From positions 29,591,659 to 29,655,658 of the forward strand of contig OX155963.1 of NCBI GenBank assembly GCA_944548615.1: a stretch of DNA of 64,000 nucleotides, given 5' to 3'. This stretch comes from Micropterix aruncella (Eukaryota; Arthropoda; Insecta; Lepidoptera; Micropterigidae). Below, one piece after another: positions 1 through 10,944 of this stretch (positions are counted from its first letter, which is position 1; each line of letters opens with the position of its first letter). A model generated the notes under the pieces. The model did not search any database, was not told where the DNA came from, and saw only the letters and a list, made by a program, of their open reading frames with translations. The translations under genes and the position numbers were made by a program.

Positions 1-509
1 TCTATTGTTTATTTTTTATTTTCTTTAAATTTATTCATTTAAATACATGTAAATTATTTAAAAACACAATGATTCTGCCTAACCTTTTTTTTATAACAGC
101 AATTCATTATGTAATTTTATTAGAAGATGTTTTCTAATCTGTTGGTTTTATAATCTAAGATCAATTTGGTTACGAATTTGTTATTGTAAATTAAAAAAGA
201 AACAAGATAATCATTAAAATATCGTTAAAATATCTAAATTATCAAATAATAATACAAGCCGTCAAAAATAATTTATAAATCCAAATACGAAATATTACGT
301 AATAATAACAAAACCCTGATTTCTTTCTATTGTACATATATGTAATATTGTACAATATGTATAATAATATTATACAAATGTACAATATTGTTAAAGATGT
401 GTGGGTGTGTAAATTTTGTGTGTATAAATACATTGCTGTTTTTGAAATGTCATAAGGATGCATTCAGTTTTTGTTCTTTCTTCATATTACTAATCAACCA
501 CTACCACTT
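1..509. other. AT-rich stretch, nothing recognised
   Basis: Very AT-rich sequence with simple runs. The open frames on either strand are low-complexity and look random. No repeat seen elsewhere in the window is recognisable here. Confidence 0.6.
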
Positions 510-1696
510 TGGGTACTTTAATTTATTTATTTATTTAGGAATTAATTACTATAAAACATTGATTAGCTTACAAAAATAACAGGAACCGAATGGCAAAACC
601 TTAACCTTTTGCTTATTTGTTTCTGTAGCCCAACTGGGACTAGCCCGTTCTAGGGTGGACAGGACTCCAATATTACAATCAAGTTTGCTTGATTGTTTGT
701 TTCCTTATAAATGTACAAGTTTTAGTAAAAAGCTAATAACACTAAATTGCCCTAAAATGTGGTCTTCAGAATAAAATAAAAAAATAATATAAAATATTGA
801 AAGATAATATAATAAATAAACTGCAATTCCATTATATAATCGGCAATAAATATAATTTAAAATTCGATTAAATAGTATAGATAAATAAAGTTACATGTGA
901 GAAAAGAAAGATACAGTTATTAATATTTAATATTATGTTAAGTAATATAGGATTTAATATAAAAATACCTAGTCAAAAATATTAAATTCATTGTCAAAGT
1001 CAAATAATTTTTGGTAGTTAGCTCAATTTTAAAATATACTCAACATATGTATACATGTTTAAAAAATATTTGAATAATTTGTGCACCTAAGTTTTATTAT
1101 ACTATTATTTCTAACATTTGATGTATGGTTAGTCTGTCATGATTTGATAACCATTTCTGTAATTTATTTTTGAATTCCCTAAATGTCAAATTCATTTTTA
1201 TTTCCATATTGATCAGATTGTAAAATCTCGGCGCAATGAAAGAGTAATGTCTTTGTCCAAATGATGTTTTCCTTCTGGGTACTATTAAGCTATTTTCTAA
1301 AACTTGTCTCGTTGGTCGCCGGTTCTGAATTATTCCTAAATTTGAGTTAGTCCAAAAATAGCCTTAAGAGGGAAGTTTTTAGAAAAAGTTTCCTACAATC
1401 AAGAACTTTAGCTTCCTTATAAAGTTTATTAGTGGGATGGCGATTTTAATATAAATTTCCGCGCAACTTGCAATGGCTTTAGCAGGGTTTTACCACATCC
1501 ACCCCATCCAATTATGCCATAAGTAATAAGCGATTTACATAAAGCATAATAAACAGGTTTTAGTGTTTTGGAATCCAGAATATTCCTAATTTCTTTGAAA
1601 ACATATCCAAGGATTCGCACCTTCGAAGCCACGTTATGTATATGAGAGTCCCAACGGAGAAAGCAATCTAGAGTGATGCTTAGATATTTCCAAGGG
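510..1696 (-). mobile_element. Jockey/CR1-type LINE, 5'-truncated, decayed
   Basis: On the minus strand a broken reverse transcriptase C-terminus (about 1,696-1,130) is followed by a 3' UTR that ends in a TTTA-type tail near 520. Recognisable peptide blocks are VASKVRILGYVFKEIRNILD, YYALCKSLITYGIIGWGG and FGQRHYSFIAPRFYN, the usual region after the catalytic core in jockey/CR1-type elements. Frames are interrupted, so it is a fossil. The 5' side stops at the R600 repeat near 1,697. The same 3' UTR recurs at 2,505-3,520 and 54,925-55,345. Confidence 0.75.
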
Positions 1697-2345
1697 CCAT
1701 GCTAATGGCCAAGCTAATGGGTCATGTTGAATTCGGCCAAACTCACGGGTCAACACCCATCCGACAGTCTCCACGCAGAAGTGCGAGCCCGGGTAGGACT
1801 CTGACCTGCGGGCCAGTTTTCTTTAGGAATCAACCTTTGGGTGCTCTTGGACGGTTTGCGCACCGTGCGGCGTCAGTCAATCGATTGTGCATTCCGACTG
1901 ATAGCCGGAGGAATCTAGAAGCAGTATATATATAGTTTCCTATAGAGTGGAGGTAATTGTTAATCTTATGGCAACTGCTCTTGAAACGACTAATCGGCTA
2001 CTTGATAACAGCCGGGAAAAGGTTGCCGTGGTCCGGGATAGATTTGGTAGACACCGAATAGCCGCGTCGAGAGAGGACCGCGTAAGCGACCTCGAACCTG
2101 TAACTATTCTGGAGACCGGAGTAATCTGGTTGCAACTGGAAGTAAGGGCGCAAGTGTCGGCCCGCTTTTTGATTAGTCTAGTTATCTCGCGGTTGACTTT
2201 GGCTTCTTACGGGCGAGTGGCGTAACTAGACAGTGGGCTGTTTTCGTCCGAAGTCTTATACGCAAACCTCACGGGATACAGAATGGTCTAATATTGTTAA
2301 AACTTCCTGAGGTGATGGGTTAGAATGTTGTAGTTGACAGCTCCA
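1697..2345 (+). mobile_element. R600 dispersed retroposon, copy 1
   Basis: A GC-richer block of about 650 bp that matches 14,503-15,174, 15,897-16,563 (inverted) and 45,510-46,170 along its length. Shared landmarks in order are a block ending GTCAACACC, the phrase GGTTTGCGCACCGTGCGGCG, the phrase GCGTAAGCGACCTCGAACC and a 3' block CTTCCTGAGGTGA. Reading frames do not survive across copies. The family is not one I recognise. I see no clear target duplication at this copy. Confidence 0.7.
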
Positions 2346-2504
2346 GTTAATCAACAAATGTATGAGGCATTTTTTTAAATGCCACCTATGTCCGTCCTGA
2401 AATCTCGAAGTGCTTTCCTAAGATATTCGTTAATCTCATTATTCTCGGTAATATCATTAATCTAATCCTAGTTTACATATTGTGGCATATTACCAGCTAA
2501 TTTG

Positions 2505-3520
2505 TTATTTATTTATTTATTTAAGAATTAATTACAATAATACATTGATTAGCTTACAAAAATAACAGGAACCGAATGGCAAAACCTTAACCTTTTGCTT
2601 ATTTGTTTCTGTCACCCAACTGGGACTAGCCCGTTCTAGGGTGAACAGGACTCCAATATTACAATCAAGTTTGCTTGATTGCTTGGTTGCCTACAAATGT
2701 ACAAGTTTTAGTAAAAAGCTAATGACACTAAATTGCCCTAAAATGTGGTCTTCAGAATAAAATAAAAAATATTAATAATAAAAAATATTAAAAATATATA
2801 ATAAATAAAATGCAATTCCATTATTAAATCGGCAATAAATATAATATAAAATTCGATTAAATAATATAAATAAAGTTATATGTGAGAAAAGAAAGAAACA
2901 GACTAACCATACATCAAATTTTAGAAATAATAGTATAATAAAACTTAGGTGCACAAATTATTAACATATTTTTAAACTTATATGTTAAGTATTTTTTAAC
3001 ATTGAACTAACTACCAAAAAATTTGACTTTGACAATGAATTATACTTTTAGACTAGGTATTTTTATATTAAATCTTATATTACTTAACATAATATTAAAT
3101 ATTAATGACTGTTTCTTTCTTTTCTCACATATAACTTTATTTATATTATTTAATCGAATTTTATATTATATTTATTGCCGATTTAATAATGGAATTGCAT
3201 TTTATTTATTATATATTTTTAATATTTTTTATTATTATTATTTTTTATTTCATTCTGAAGACCACATTTTAGTGCAATTAATGTCATTAGCTTTTTACTA
3301 AAACTTGTACATTTGTAGGCAACCAAGCAATCAAGCAAACTTGATTGTAATATTGGAGTCATGTCCACCCTAGAACGGGCTAGTCCCAGTTGGGTGACAG
3401 AAAGAAATAAGCAAAAGGTTAAGGTTTTGCCATTCGGTTCCTGTTATTTTTGTAAGCTAATCAATGTTTTATAGTAATTAATTCTTAAATAAATAAATAA
3501 ATAAATAAATACATGACCTT
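2505..3520. repeat. Long inverted repeat of a LINE 3' UTR
   Basis: Two copies of the jockey-type 3' UTR stand head to head. The left arm (2,505-2,898, minus) and the right arm (matching part about 3,110-3,520, plus) are nearly identical over about 400 bp. The ~210-bp spacer is more of the same UTR belonging to the right copy. Both outer ends carry the TTTA/TAAA tail. The arms share variants absent from the copy at 510-1,130, such as GCTTGGTTGCCTAC, so they probably arose by inverted duplication and not from two separate insertions. Transcription across it would give a long foldback RNA. Confidence 0.85.
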
Positions 3521-3576
3521 ACGATTAAAATTATTTTTTAAATATAAAATACTACTGTTTGTTACTTAAATATAAA

Positions 3577-3815
3577 AGTTAGACATATGGTGTCGCTGAC
3601 TTTTTTGTACGACCGTTTTTTCCGACTTACTTTGGAAATCCGACTACCACGAAAAAGTCTTTTCGTTTTTCGGAATAATATATAGCCTATGACACTTACA
3701 AATAACGTGGCTTTCTATTGGTAAAAGAATTTTCAAAATCGGTTTAGTAGATCCAGAGGTTACTTCCTACAGCGTCACAAACTTTACCTCTTTATAATAT
3801 TAGTATAGATAAGAT
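3577..3815 (-). mobile_element. Helitron 5' end fragment
   Basis: The right edge reads CTTTATAATATTAGTATAGA, which in reverse complement is the TC-starting terminus common in lepidopteran Helitrons. Inside are the usual companion phrases TATAGCCTATGACAC and CTTTCTATTGG. No 3' CTAGT end is visible on the left, so it is truncated. Family assignment rests on remembered hallmark sequences. Confidence 0.55.
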
Positions 3816-4200
3816 GGTCAACATGACCACACAAGTTGCACTGAAAGTCCTATATCATAATCTCCATCCGGCAAGACTAGGGCTTGTCTGGAATTTATTC
3901 AAAATCTGTATATTAAAAATAGTTAAATAAATAAAAAATAAAAATACGTATTTCGTGTAATAGAAAGATTTTTTTTTGAGATAGTAAGAAGAGTCGCCAA
4001 TGACGATTATTTCTGCGTTTATATTTAATGGAGGAGACTACTGGTGATATCTGTACAATCTACTCTTGTCCAATTTTTGGGGAGCATTGCCAAGCCATAA
4101 AAGGTCATATTATTAAAGTTGGTCCGCAGTCGGGATAGCGCGGGGGAGATGGGAGTTTGAATTTAATAGGTCCGTTCATCTGTGGGAATTATTCGGGACG
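3816..4200. other. No recognisable feature
   Basis: Mixed-composition sequence without a credible reading frame or a repeat shared with the rest of the window. Confidence 0.5.
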
Positions 4201-4224
4201 GCATTGGGCATGGCGGCAGCGGTA

Positions 4225-4660
4225 GTGTCACGCTCGGTAAATCGTCAACATAATCAGAAGCGGACTGACGCTCGGCGGGCGTTTGGGACAGGATGTGTGC
4301 GCTGTGCACTACGGGATGTGTGTGGGATTGTCGCGTTGATGTGGAGCCGCTTCGCGACGGGCGATTGCCCGTTAAATTTCACGCACGGCGCAAATTGCTG
4401 GTAGGTTTGTTCGGCCGATACTTTAAAAATTTCGGTAATTTGCATAATAACTAACCTAGTGCATGGAGCAAGCTAGAGCGATCTCCATCCCCTTCGTTGA
4501 ATTTCATTAGACTTCTGCCGAAGGGAAATCCTACACAAATCACTAAATATGTATAAGCTCTAAGTATGGAACTTTATGCTAAGCATATATGCCATGAAAT
4601 TGCTCGGGCACAACTGGCTAGCTTCAGATCGGTATAATAAATTGATTATAATTCTGTCTG
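4225..4660 (+). repeat. Unknown ~440-bp repeat, copy 1 of 3
   Basis: Shares long stretches with 5,395-5,850 and its 3' two-thirds with 5,925-6,230. Landmarks are CAACATAATCAGAAGCGGAC, GATTGCCCGTTAAATT, TTATGCTAAGCATATATGCC and GGGCACAACT. The first part is GC-rich and gives a 66-residue open frame that is only partly kept in copy 2, so coding is doubtful. The intervening 4,661-5,394 is AT-rich and unmatched. Confidence 0.7.
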
Positions 4661-5394
4661 TCATATTACAGATGGAGGACATAAAATTTTAAAAAATCAT
4701 CAAGGAGATGCTGATAAGCCACACTTTCTATAATCTGGTCGAATTTGAGGGCCATGATTTTTCAAATATTGTGCCCATTTAAATTACTTAAAAAAGTAGA
4801 GTCTTATTGTCTAATTATTTTATATGGTCTTATATCTGTATTTTTAGTTTAAAATGCATAACGTAGCTTTAATTTGATTATTTAACATTTTACTGACAAA
4901 TTGAATATTACGATGAATAATTTTACTACGTATCTTTTCGAATTACTAACTACTTCAAATATTAGTCTTCTATTTTGAATTTGATTATTTATATTTATAG
5001 TTTGACAATCTAGTAGTTAATTCTTGACTACCTATATATGTTCAGTAAAGATTAGTAACGAGACTTACTACCTAACCCAATTGTTTTGACACGTCCAAGA
5101 GCGGTTTTTAGCCGTCAATTGGACACGACAAATATGTGATAAATGTAATGCATAGCTATTATTCTTATTAATATTATTAAATGTCAGAGACATCTTTCAG
5201 TGTGGTATTTAAAATAATCAACTCAAGAGGTCGCGAAACACAAATGTTTGTATTTAATTAGTTTTTTTTCAAGACGAAAGTCTTTTTACAAGAAGAAAAT
5301 CCTCGGCTTGTCTGCTCAACTAACCCTAGATCCGAAAATTACTTATCTGACTTTTCAATTATTGTATTTCCTTGACATAAACTCATTAGTATAT

Positions 5395-5850
5395 CATCAA
5401 CATAATCAGAAGCGGACTGACGCTCAGCGGGCGTTCGGGACAGGATGTTTGCTCTGTGCACTATGGGATGTGTGTGGGTTTAGTATCGTGTTTATGTGGA
5501 GCCTCTTCGTGAAAGACGATTGCCCGTTAAATTGCACGCACGGTGCCAATTGCAGCTACTTCATTCATGTGACAATTTTTGAAATGTCAAAAGTTCGGAA
5601 AAGTTGGTATTTTAATGTTCGGTTACTTGCACTATAACTAGGCTCGGGCACGGAGTAAGCGAGAGCGATCTTCATCTTCTTCGTTGGATTTTATTGGACT
5701 TCTTCCGAAGGGAAATTTGTTAGAGAAATTCTACCCAAATCAGTAAATATGTATAGGCTCTTAGTATGGAACTTTATGCTAAGCATATATGCTACAAAAT
5801 TGCCTCGGGCACAATATACTAGGTTCAGTTCGGGCTTATATTATATGAAT
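5395..5850 (+). repeat. Unknown ~440-bp repeat, copy 2 of 3
   Basis: Second direct copy of the repeat at 4,225. It keeps the block QHNQKRTDA.RAFGTGC in one frame, then diverges. The 3' half, with TATGTATAGGCTCT and ATGCTAAGCATATATGC, is well conserved. Confidence 0.7.
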
Positions 5851-5924
5851 ATTATATAAATCTCTCTGTTATACCTATTATTAATACAATTTATCTCTCA
5901 GAGACAGTATTCTTCCAGTGTGGT

Positions 5925-6230
5925 ATAGAAATTTATCAATGCAAGACGATTGCCTGTTAAATTGCAAGCACAGCGGAAATTGCGACTACTTCATGTATGT
6001 GACATTTTTGAAATTTAAGAACTACGGAAAGATTTTTGCAATACAACTCGAAGCAAGCGGAAGCGATCTCCTCCCGTTCATTCAAATTCATTGGGCGTCT
6101 TCCGAACGACAATCTATAATGAAATCTAACACAAATATATAGGTGTCGGTCTGAAACTTTATGCTAAGCATATGCGCCCTTTGAAATTGCCGCGGGCACA
6201 ACTGCCTAGGTTGAGGTCTGCATAATTGTA
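5925..6230 (+). repeat. Unknown ~440-bp repeat, partial copy 3 of 3
   Basis: Starts within the repeat, at the block corresponding to GACGATTGCC.GTTAAATTGCA, and runs to the GGGCACAACTG end. It is the most diverged of the three direct copies. Confidence 0.6.
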
Positions 6231-6348
6231 AGTGCTTTTAAATCCATGAATCCTCTAAGTTTTTGAATTTACTTTACTTTTGAATTCATAATTATTTGTG
6301 AAAAAATGTTTTATTAATTACTGTTGTTTTTCAATTAAAGGGGTCCGC

Positions 6349-6412
6349 GAGATATCAAACAACTTTTAAAGTGCAGACGCAGAATATTTTAAAAAGTTTG
6401 AGAACCGCCGTA
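6349..6412. mobile_element. Possible solo hAT transposon end
   Basis: Reads AAAAGTTTGAGAACCGCCG at its right end, whose reverse complement resembles a hAT terminal repeat of the CAG.GGTTCTCAAACTTT type. A left partner and a target duplication were not found, so this is weak. Confidence 0.3.
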
Positions 6413-6610
6413 TATATCTTATATATGTAATATTCTAATATGTTAGAGTTAACTGTAATTTTATATATTTGGACCTAGATTGTCAGCAATTTAAATTTTA
6501 TTTTATATTCTCGTAACAGATGAAACTTGTCCTCTCGACATGAATCAACTAAATCAACTAATAATATTTGTACCACCTCAACACAGGCTAATTCCTAGTT
6601 CGTAGTAAGG

Positions 6611-6648
6611 TTCATCTCTTTGACATCCATAGATGTCAAAGAGATGAA
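6611..6648. repeat. Perfect 17-bp hairpin
   Basis: TTCATCTCTTTGACATC at 6,611-6,627 is followed by a 4-base loop CATA and its exact reverse complement at 6,632-6,648. Nothing around it suggests a transposon end or a terminator of a visible gene. Confidence 0.9.
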
Positions 6649-6659
6649 TCTCCTTTCCG

Positions 6660-7663
6660 AAATAGATTTGTGATATGTACGTACTACTATTGTTGTTTTT
6701 TTGACTTAGGATAAGGATTTTTTATACCTCTATGCTGAATGTATGGATAAATAAATATATAAATAAATAACTCGAGGCCTTAAAGTGCGCCCTATATACA
6801 CTTAATGAGTACATCTTTGATAATACACTGTTTTCCCTTATGTCAACCCCTTTCTAAACACCACATAATTAAAAACAATAACGCTAACTGAGAGGAGTCC
6901 CAATTTAAAGGGGTGCACTCGACTCGAGGAGCCTTTTTGTCTCCTCGACTCGTCGAGATCGTCTGTGTAGGTCTTTAAACGTCGGCGAAGGTGTAACTAT
7001 GACAATGCGTCGCATCTAATTGGTTTACTTTTGATGATGGCTCATTTCTCTACCTAAGGGAGGCTAGGGTGGGACGGAACAAAACTCTTGTAATTATTTT
7101 AACTCGAGGCCCGCCTCTTAATTAGCCTCTTGCGAGTACGCTCATCCGCATGAGGACTTACTTTGCCGAGTAGGTACTGCCTGAGAGCTACGCCTGCGGT
7201 TTAAGGAATCCTTTGAATTTTAATTCGTCTCTTTAGGACGGAATTGTTACGCAGCGACTTCAGATATGGCGGTGAATATAACAGTTGTATATTTATTATT
7301 TATTGAAGAAAATATATTACAATTATTTAAACACAATGATTCTGAGTCCCTCCTAACTAGGCAGCTCTTGTATATAATTGCAATATTAAATGTAATCTTA
7401 TGAAAAACTGTTTTCTAATCTATTGGTTGCATAAGATGAAAACAAACTCCATTTAAAAAATGCATAAAATGGTACCTAGCCTTGCATGCTCTCTATAATT
7501 TGGAAGAATTTGACAACGCCGTCTTAGATTTAAAAAAATAATTATAGTATTTGAATACCGAAAACATAATAGGCACTAAATACCATTTCGCTTGAATTGA
7601 GTAAAAACAGAAAATAAAATGACACACACAAATATTGTTTTCATCTGTTTTATTTCTAAGTAA
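6660..7663. other. Unassigned interval
   Basis: Contains an AT-rich first part, then a GC-richer block (about 6,890-7,270) with several CTCGA and CCTC motifs, then AT-rich DNA. No frame or repeat match within the window was found. Confidence 0.5.
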
Positions 7664-9200
7664 ATCCTCGCCAAACAGAACGCGTACCTAGCGCCGTGTT
7701 AAGCGTAACTAGCGTCGCGTTTTAACGTCGCGTACTTTGGATGTCACACTGAAATCGACTAGATATTGACGCACACAGAGCGTCCCGCAGATCGATAACA
7801 GTCTTTGAAAAGTTTCTTTGTTGTTGAAATGTCAAGTGATTCAAGTGATTCAGATGTGGAAGTATTATTACTTTTGTTCGCTTTATCACGATCGCAGATA
7901 AAAAGAGTATAAAAAAGTACAAAAAGTAAGAAGTAAAAAGTATAAAAAGAGTACACGACATTAATAAAAGGAGAAAGGGATTAGGAAATTATATATCACC
8001 GTTTGTGTAGGGAGCTTTCATCACATGAAGGTTGTTTTTGACGTGACTACGTCTTATAATTCGATGGAGCCGGCTGCACGCACGAAAAAACATGACTCAT
8101 GCGGCGTTACCTCGCTCTGAGGCGTTCCATTTATTTAATTTATTATTCAATATAAATGCTGCCATCTACCGGTTGCGACAAGAATTATTTACTAACCTCA
8201 GTCTAAAATAGTACGAATGAAAATCACTAGATTGATTTAAATTCTTGACATAATTTTATATGTATTCTTGATATACGGAATGTTATTACTGAACGGACAA
8301 TTTTCTTGTGGGTACAACAAGTGCAACGAAGTAAGCAACTTTTATCAAAAAAAAAAAAGTATGAAAAGCTATCATTACGATGAGCTATCTAGCGGTTGGT
8401 AAAATGTCGCTGATATTGTTTATTTACGACGTATTACCTACCGCTAGATGACGCAGCGTGCTCAAACGCTTCTCAAACCGTTATTTACCAGTTTGAGATT
8501 TCAAACTTTCAAATTAAAAAAAACAATAAACTTTAAACAATAAACAATTACCTATACTGCTATACAATAATACATTTACATGTTGTAGTCAAATCGGTGA
8601 GTATAAAAGCATATATTTTTGAGTGTTTGTAATAAACAATATCAGAATCTTAAATGAAACTGCTTCAAATGCAACCATTCCATCGGTATTTTCTTATGAC
8701 GTTGTCACGTTCAACTATCCAGACAACCGATTTTTTTTTATATACATTCGTATGTCGCAAGATTTGATCGAAGAATTACATGAAATTCGTGAAAAATTTG
8801 TAACTTATTTTGATAATCAATAAACAGATTGATAAACTACTTACCAGTCATATTAATTTCTTCCCACAATTTCGATTTTATCGCTATGTTTTTATTGAAA
8901 TTATCATTCGTATTATAAGGCAGGGGTGTCTCCGAACATATTCTATCAATTTTTCAGTCATAATGCTTGTATTTTTACGCGTAAGTCGGACGCTTTCAAT
9001 GAAATTTGTAAACAAATACAACGCCCGGCGTCAAAGCGTTCTAGCGCGACGTCAGAGCGCCGCGTACTGCCAGCGCCCGCGCTCTGTTTGACAGTTTAAT
9101 ACCGTCACAGTACAACACAACTCCGCGCTATAGCGCGGCGTCAGGATTTACGCTGTAGCGCTCTGATGCGCGCTAAATACGCGTTCTGTTTGGCAAGGCC
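7664..9200. mobile_element. DNA transposon with inverted repeats, PIF/Harbinger-like?
   Basis: The 17-mer GCCAAACAGAACGCGTA at 7,670-7,686 is matched exactly in inverse at 9,178-9,194. Outer bases read ATCCTC on the left and GGCCTT on the right, so the outermost repeat has decayed. Subterminal DNA on both sides is unusually rich in GCG/CGC. Inside, at about 7,829 on the plus strand, a short frame begins MSSDSSDSDVEVLLLL, which resembles the acidic start of PIF/Harbinger nucleases and then stops. Flanks are TAA on the left and TTA on the right, not an exact 3-bp duplication. Most of the interior is AT-rich non-coding, so the element is non-autonomous. Superfamily is tentative. Confidence 0.6.
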
Positions 9201-9607
9201 TTAAGAGTTGCAACTTATATATACTTATACACTATTAGGAAAAAAATAACGTCGTTGTCAGGCATTTTCGATCCAAACTGAAATTAAGTGCGTATTTTGT
9301 ACTGAATATAGTGCGTATTTTGTTTCCTATTGGTCGGTCAATAGAATTTGCTCGAACTTCACACACCTCTCACGGGAAGAATATTGGATTCTGGCATACA
9401 GTGCGTTATCTAGGCTGTTGGCGATAGAATTTACAACAAAATGTCATACTCGGTTTGTTTTTTTTTTTTTTTTTGCTATTTAGTGTCGTTTTTTTTTTGG
9501 TTTTCATTTATCAAATCTATATTTTATTCCTTATTAAACATTTTTAAAATACTTAAATATATATGATATGTATTATGTGACAATATTATATTGAATATTT
9601 CTATATC
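9201..9607. other. Unassigned, with a poly-T tract
   Basis: Contains a 16-18 base T run near 9,455 and the repeated phrase GTGCGTATTTTGT. No gene seen. Confidence 0.5.
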
Positions 9608-9615
9608 CTTTAAAG

Positions 9616-10062
9616 CAGTGGTTCCCAATTAGTTTTTCCTGCGTACCACTTAAAGAAAGACCTTAACCTCGCGTACCCGTTATTGCAGGAATGCCAATAG
9701 AAATTAAATTAGTTTTTTAACACTTATTGCCATCAAAATACAGTTCTAATGACGGTGAAAATTAGTTAAATGTGACAAATGCTCTTTCCAGAAGTCTGAA
9801 AAATCTGGTTGCTTTTTGGTTAGCTTCAATCTCAACTCGTTTACGAGTTGAAGCCTATGACGATGTTTAGTTTTTAAGTTTGTCATGGCCAAAAATCCGC
9901 TCTCGCAGAGGTACACCGTGCAAAATATATACCAGCAATTGTTGTTTGCGTAATGGGATTTTTAATGATTAAATTAATTTAGTCAAGAGATTGCCTCACG
10001 TACCTCTTGATGCAACTTCGCGTACCCCTGGGGGTACGCGTACCACTAATTGGGAAACACTG
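9616..10062. mobile_element. hAT-type MITE with 8-bp target duplication
   Basis: The left end CAGTGGTTCCCAATTAGT and the right end (reverse complement CAGTGTTTCCCAATTAGT) differ at one of 18 positions. CTTTAAAG flanks it exactly on both sides (9,608-9,615 and 10,063-10,070), the 8-bp duplication expected of hAT elements. Length is 447 bp with no transposase, so it is a non-autonomous MITE mobilised in trans. Subterminal GCGTACC/GGTACGC motifs are also inverted. Confidence 0.92.
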
Positions 10063-10249
10063 CTTTAAAGTATTTTTTTCTGTAATTAATTTTGTTTCCT
10101 ATTTTATAATGTTATTAATATATTTGGTGATGACTTTTCTTAACGAACCTATGGATCATTTGATATGGTACTGACTATTTTTGATATTGTTGTTGTTTGA
10201 TTCTGACTATTTTGTGCAATCGAAACAAAAATATGTGTATTCTTAGTCT

Positions 10250-10495
10250 TTATTGTGAAATTTCACAATAGGGGGATTATTATCATACGATAATCCCTTA
10301 CAACCAACCCTACTATGGAGTGTATATTATGCAAGTGTGCGTGTAACATGCGTGTCTCGTTATTGTATTCGATCGACCGAATTGAGATGCAATTCCGTGA
10401 TTTTTATGCCAACGGAGAATGCTGACTTAGCAGGGAATTGAACCCGAACCTTATGATGTGAGATCAGGCGACCAAACCACTATGCCACCGGGCCG
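10250..10495 (-). mobile_element. tRNA-derived SINE
   Basis: Read on the minus strand, the head has GGTGGCATAGTGGTTTGGTC (A-box region) followed by GGTTCGGGTTCAATTCC (B box), the split RNA polymerase III promoter of tRNA-like SINEs. The body and 3' side, with TTACAACCAACCCTACTATG, recur at 54,256-54,482. A palindrome TATTGTGAAATTTCACAATA lies at the far end. The tRNA-like part is not a functional tRNA gene. Confidence 0.8.
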
Positions 10496-10589
10496 TGTAC
10501 TTATCTGTCGATGTACCTTGCCTCTTTTAAAAATCATATTATAATGAAGTAATGAATAATTCGTACCAACGTAAAATGACGCATTCCAC

Positions 10590-10785
10590 AGTGTATAACT
10601 TTTTGCAATTAATTAACTGTGAATTATAATGAATTAACTATTGTTAATTATAACTCACCGTTATCTGTTATAGCTTATAATTCTAAGCTATAGTTATAGC
10701 TCATAATTCACAGTTATCATAGAAAAATGACAGTTATAATTGACTATAATTATAACTGTCATTCATTGTGGTTTCAGCGTTCGGC
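10590..10785. repeat. AT-rich hairpin, MITE-like
   Basis: Dense TTATAACT/AGTTATAA motifs, ending in a perfect 14-bp stem TGACAGTTATAATT (10,728-10,741) and its complement (10,748-10,761) around a 6-base loop. It could be a small MITE, but terminal repeats and a target duplication could not be fixed. Confidence 0.5.
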
Positions 10786-10928
10786 CGGGCGAGAAACTCT
10801 ATACTAAAGGTACGGGTAAATGATAATTTATTTATCGGGTTATATTCGGAAGGCGAGGAAGTCGTGATTTAGGTTCATTGTTACAGAAATTTCAAGGTGG
10901 CCGATTGAAAACGCAGAATTGCCTTTCT

Positions 10929-10944
10929 CCCCCCCCCCCCCCCC
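10929..10944 (+). repeat. C16 homopolymer
   Basis: Sixteen consecutive C residues followed by a CT-rich run, unusual in this AT-rich context. Exact length may be affected by sequencing error. Confidence 0.8.

Noticed and set aside
2772..3301. Hydrophobic frames of 60 and 92 codons that look like membrane proteins
   Set aside because: They are translations of the AT-rich LINE UTR, and the two share sequence only because of the inverted repeat.
10440..10495. tRNA gene
   Set aside because: The A and B boxes are present but no complete cloverleaf is apparent, and the tRNA-like head is joined to a body found again at 54.3 kb, so it is a SINE.
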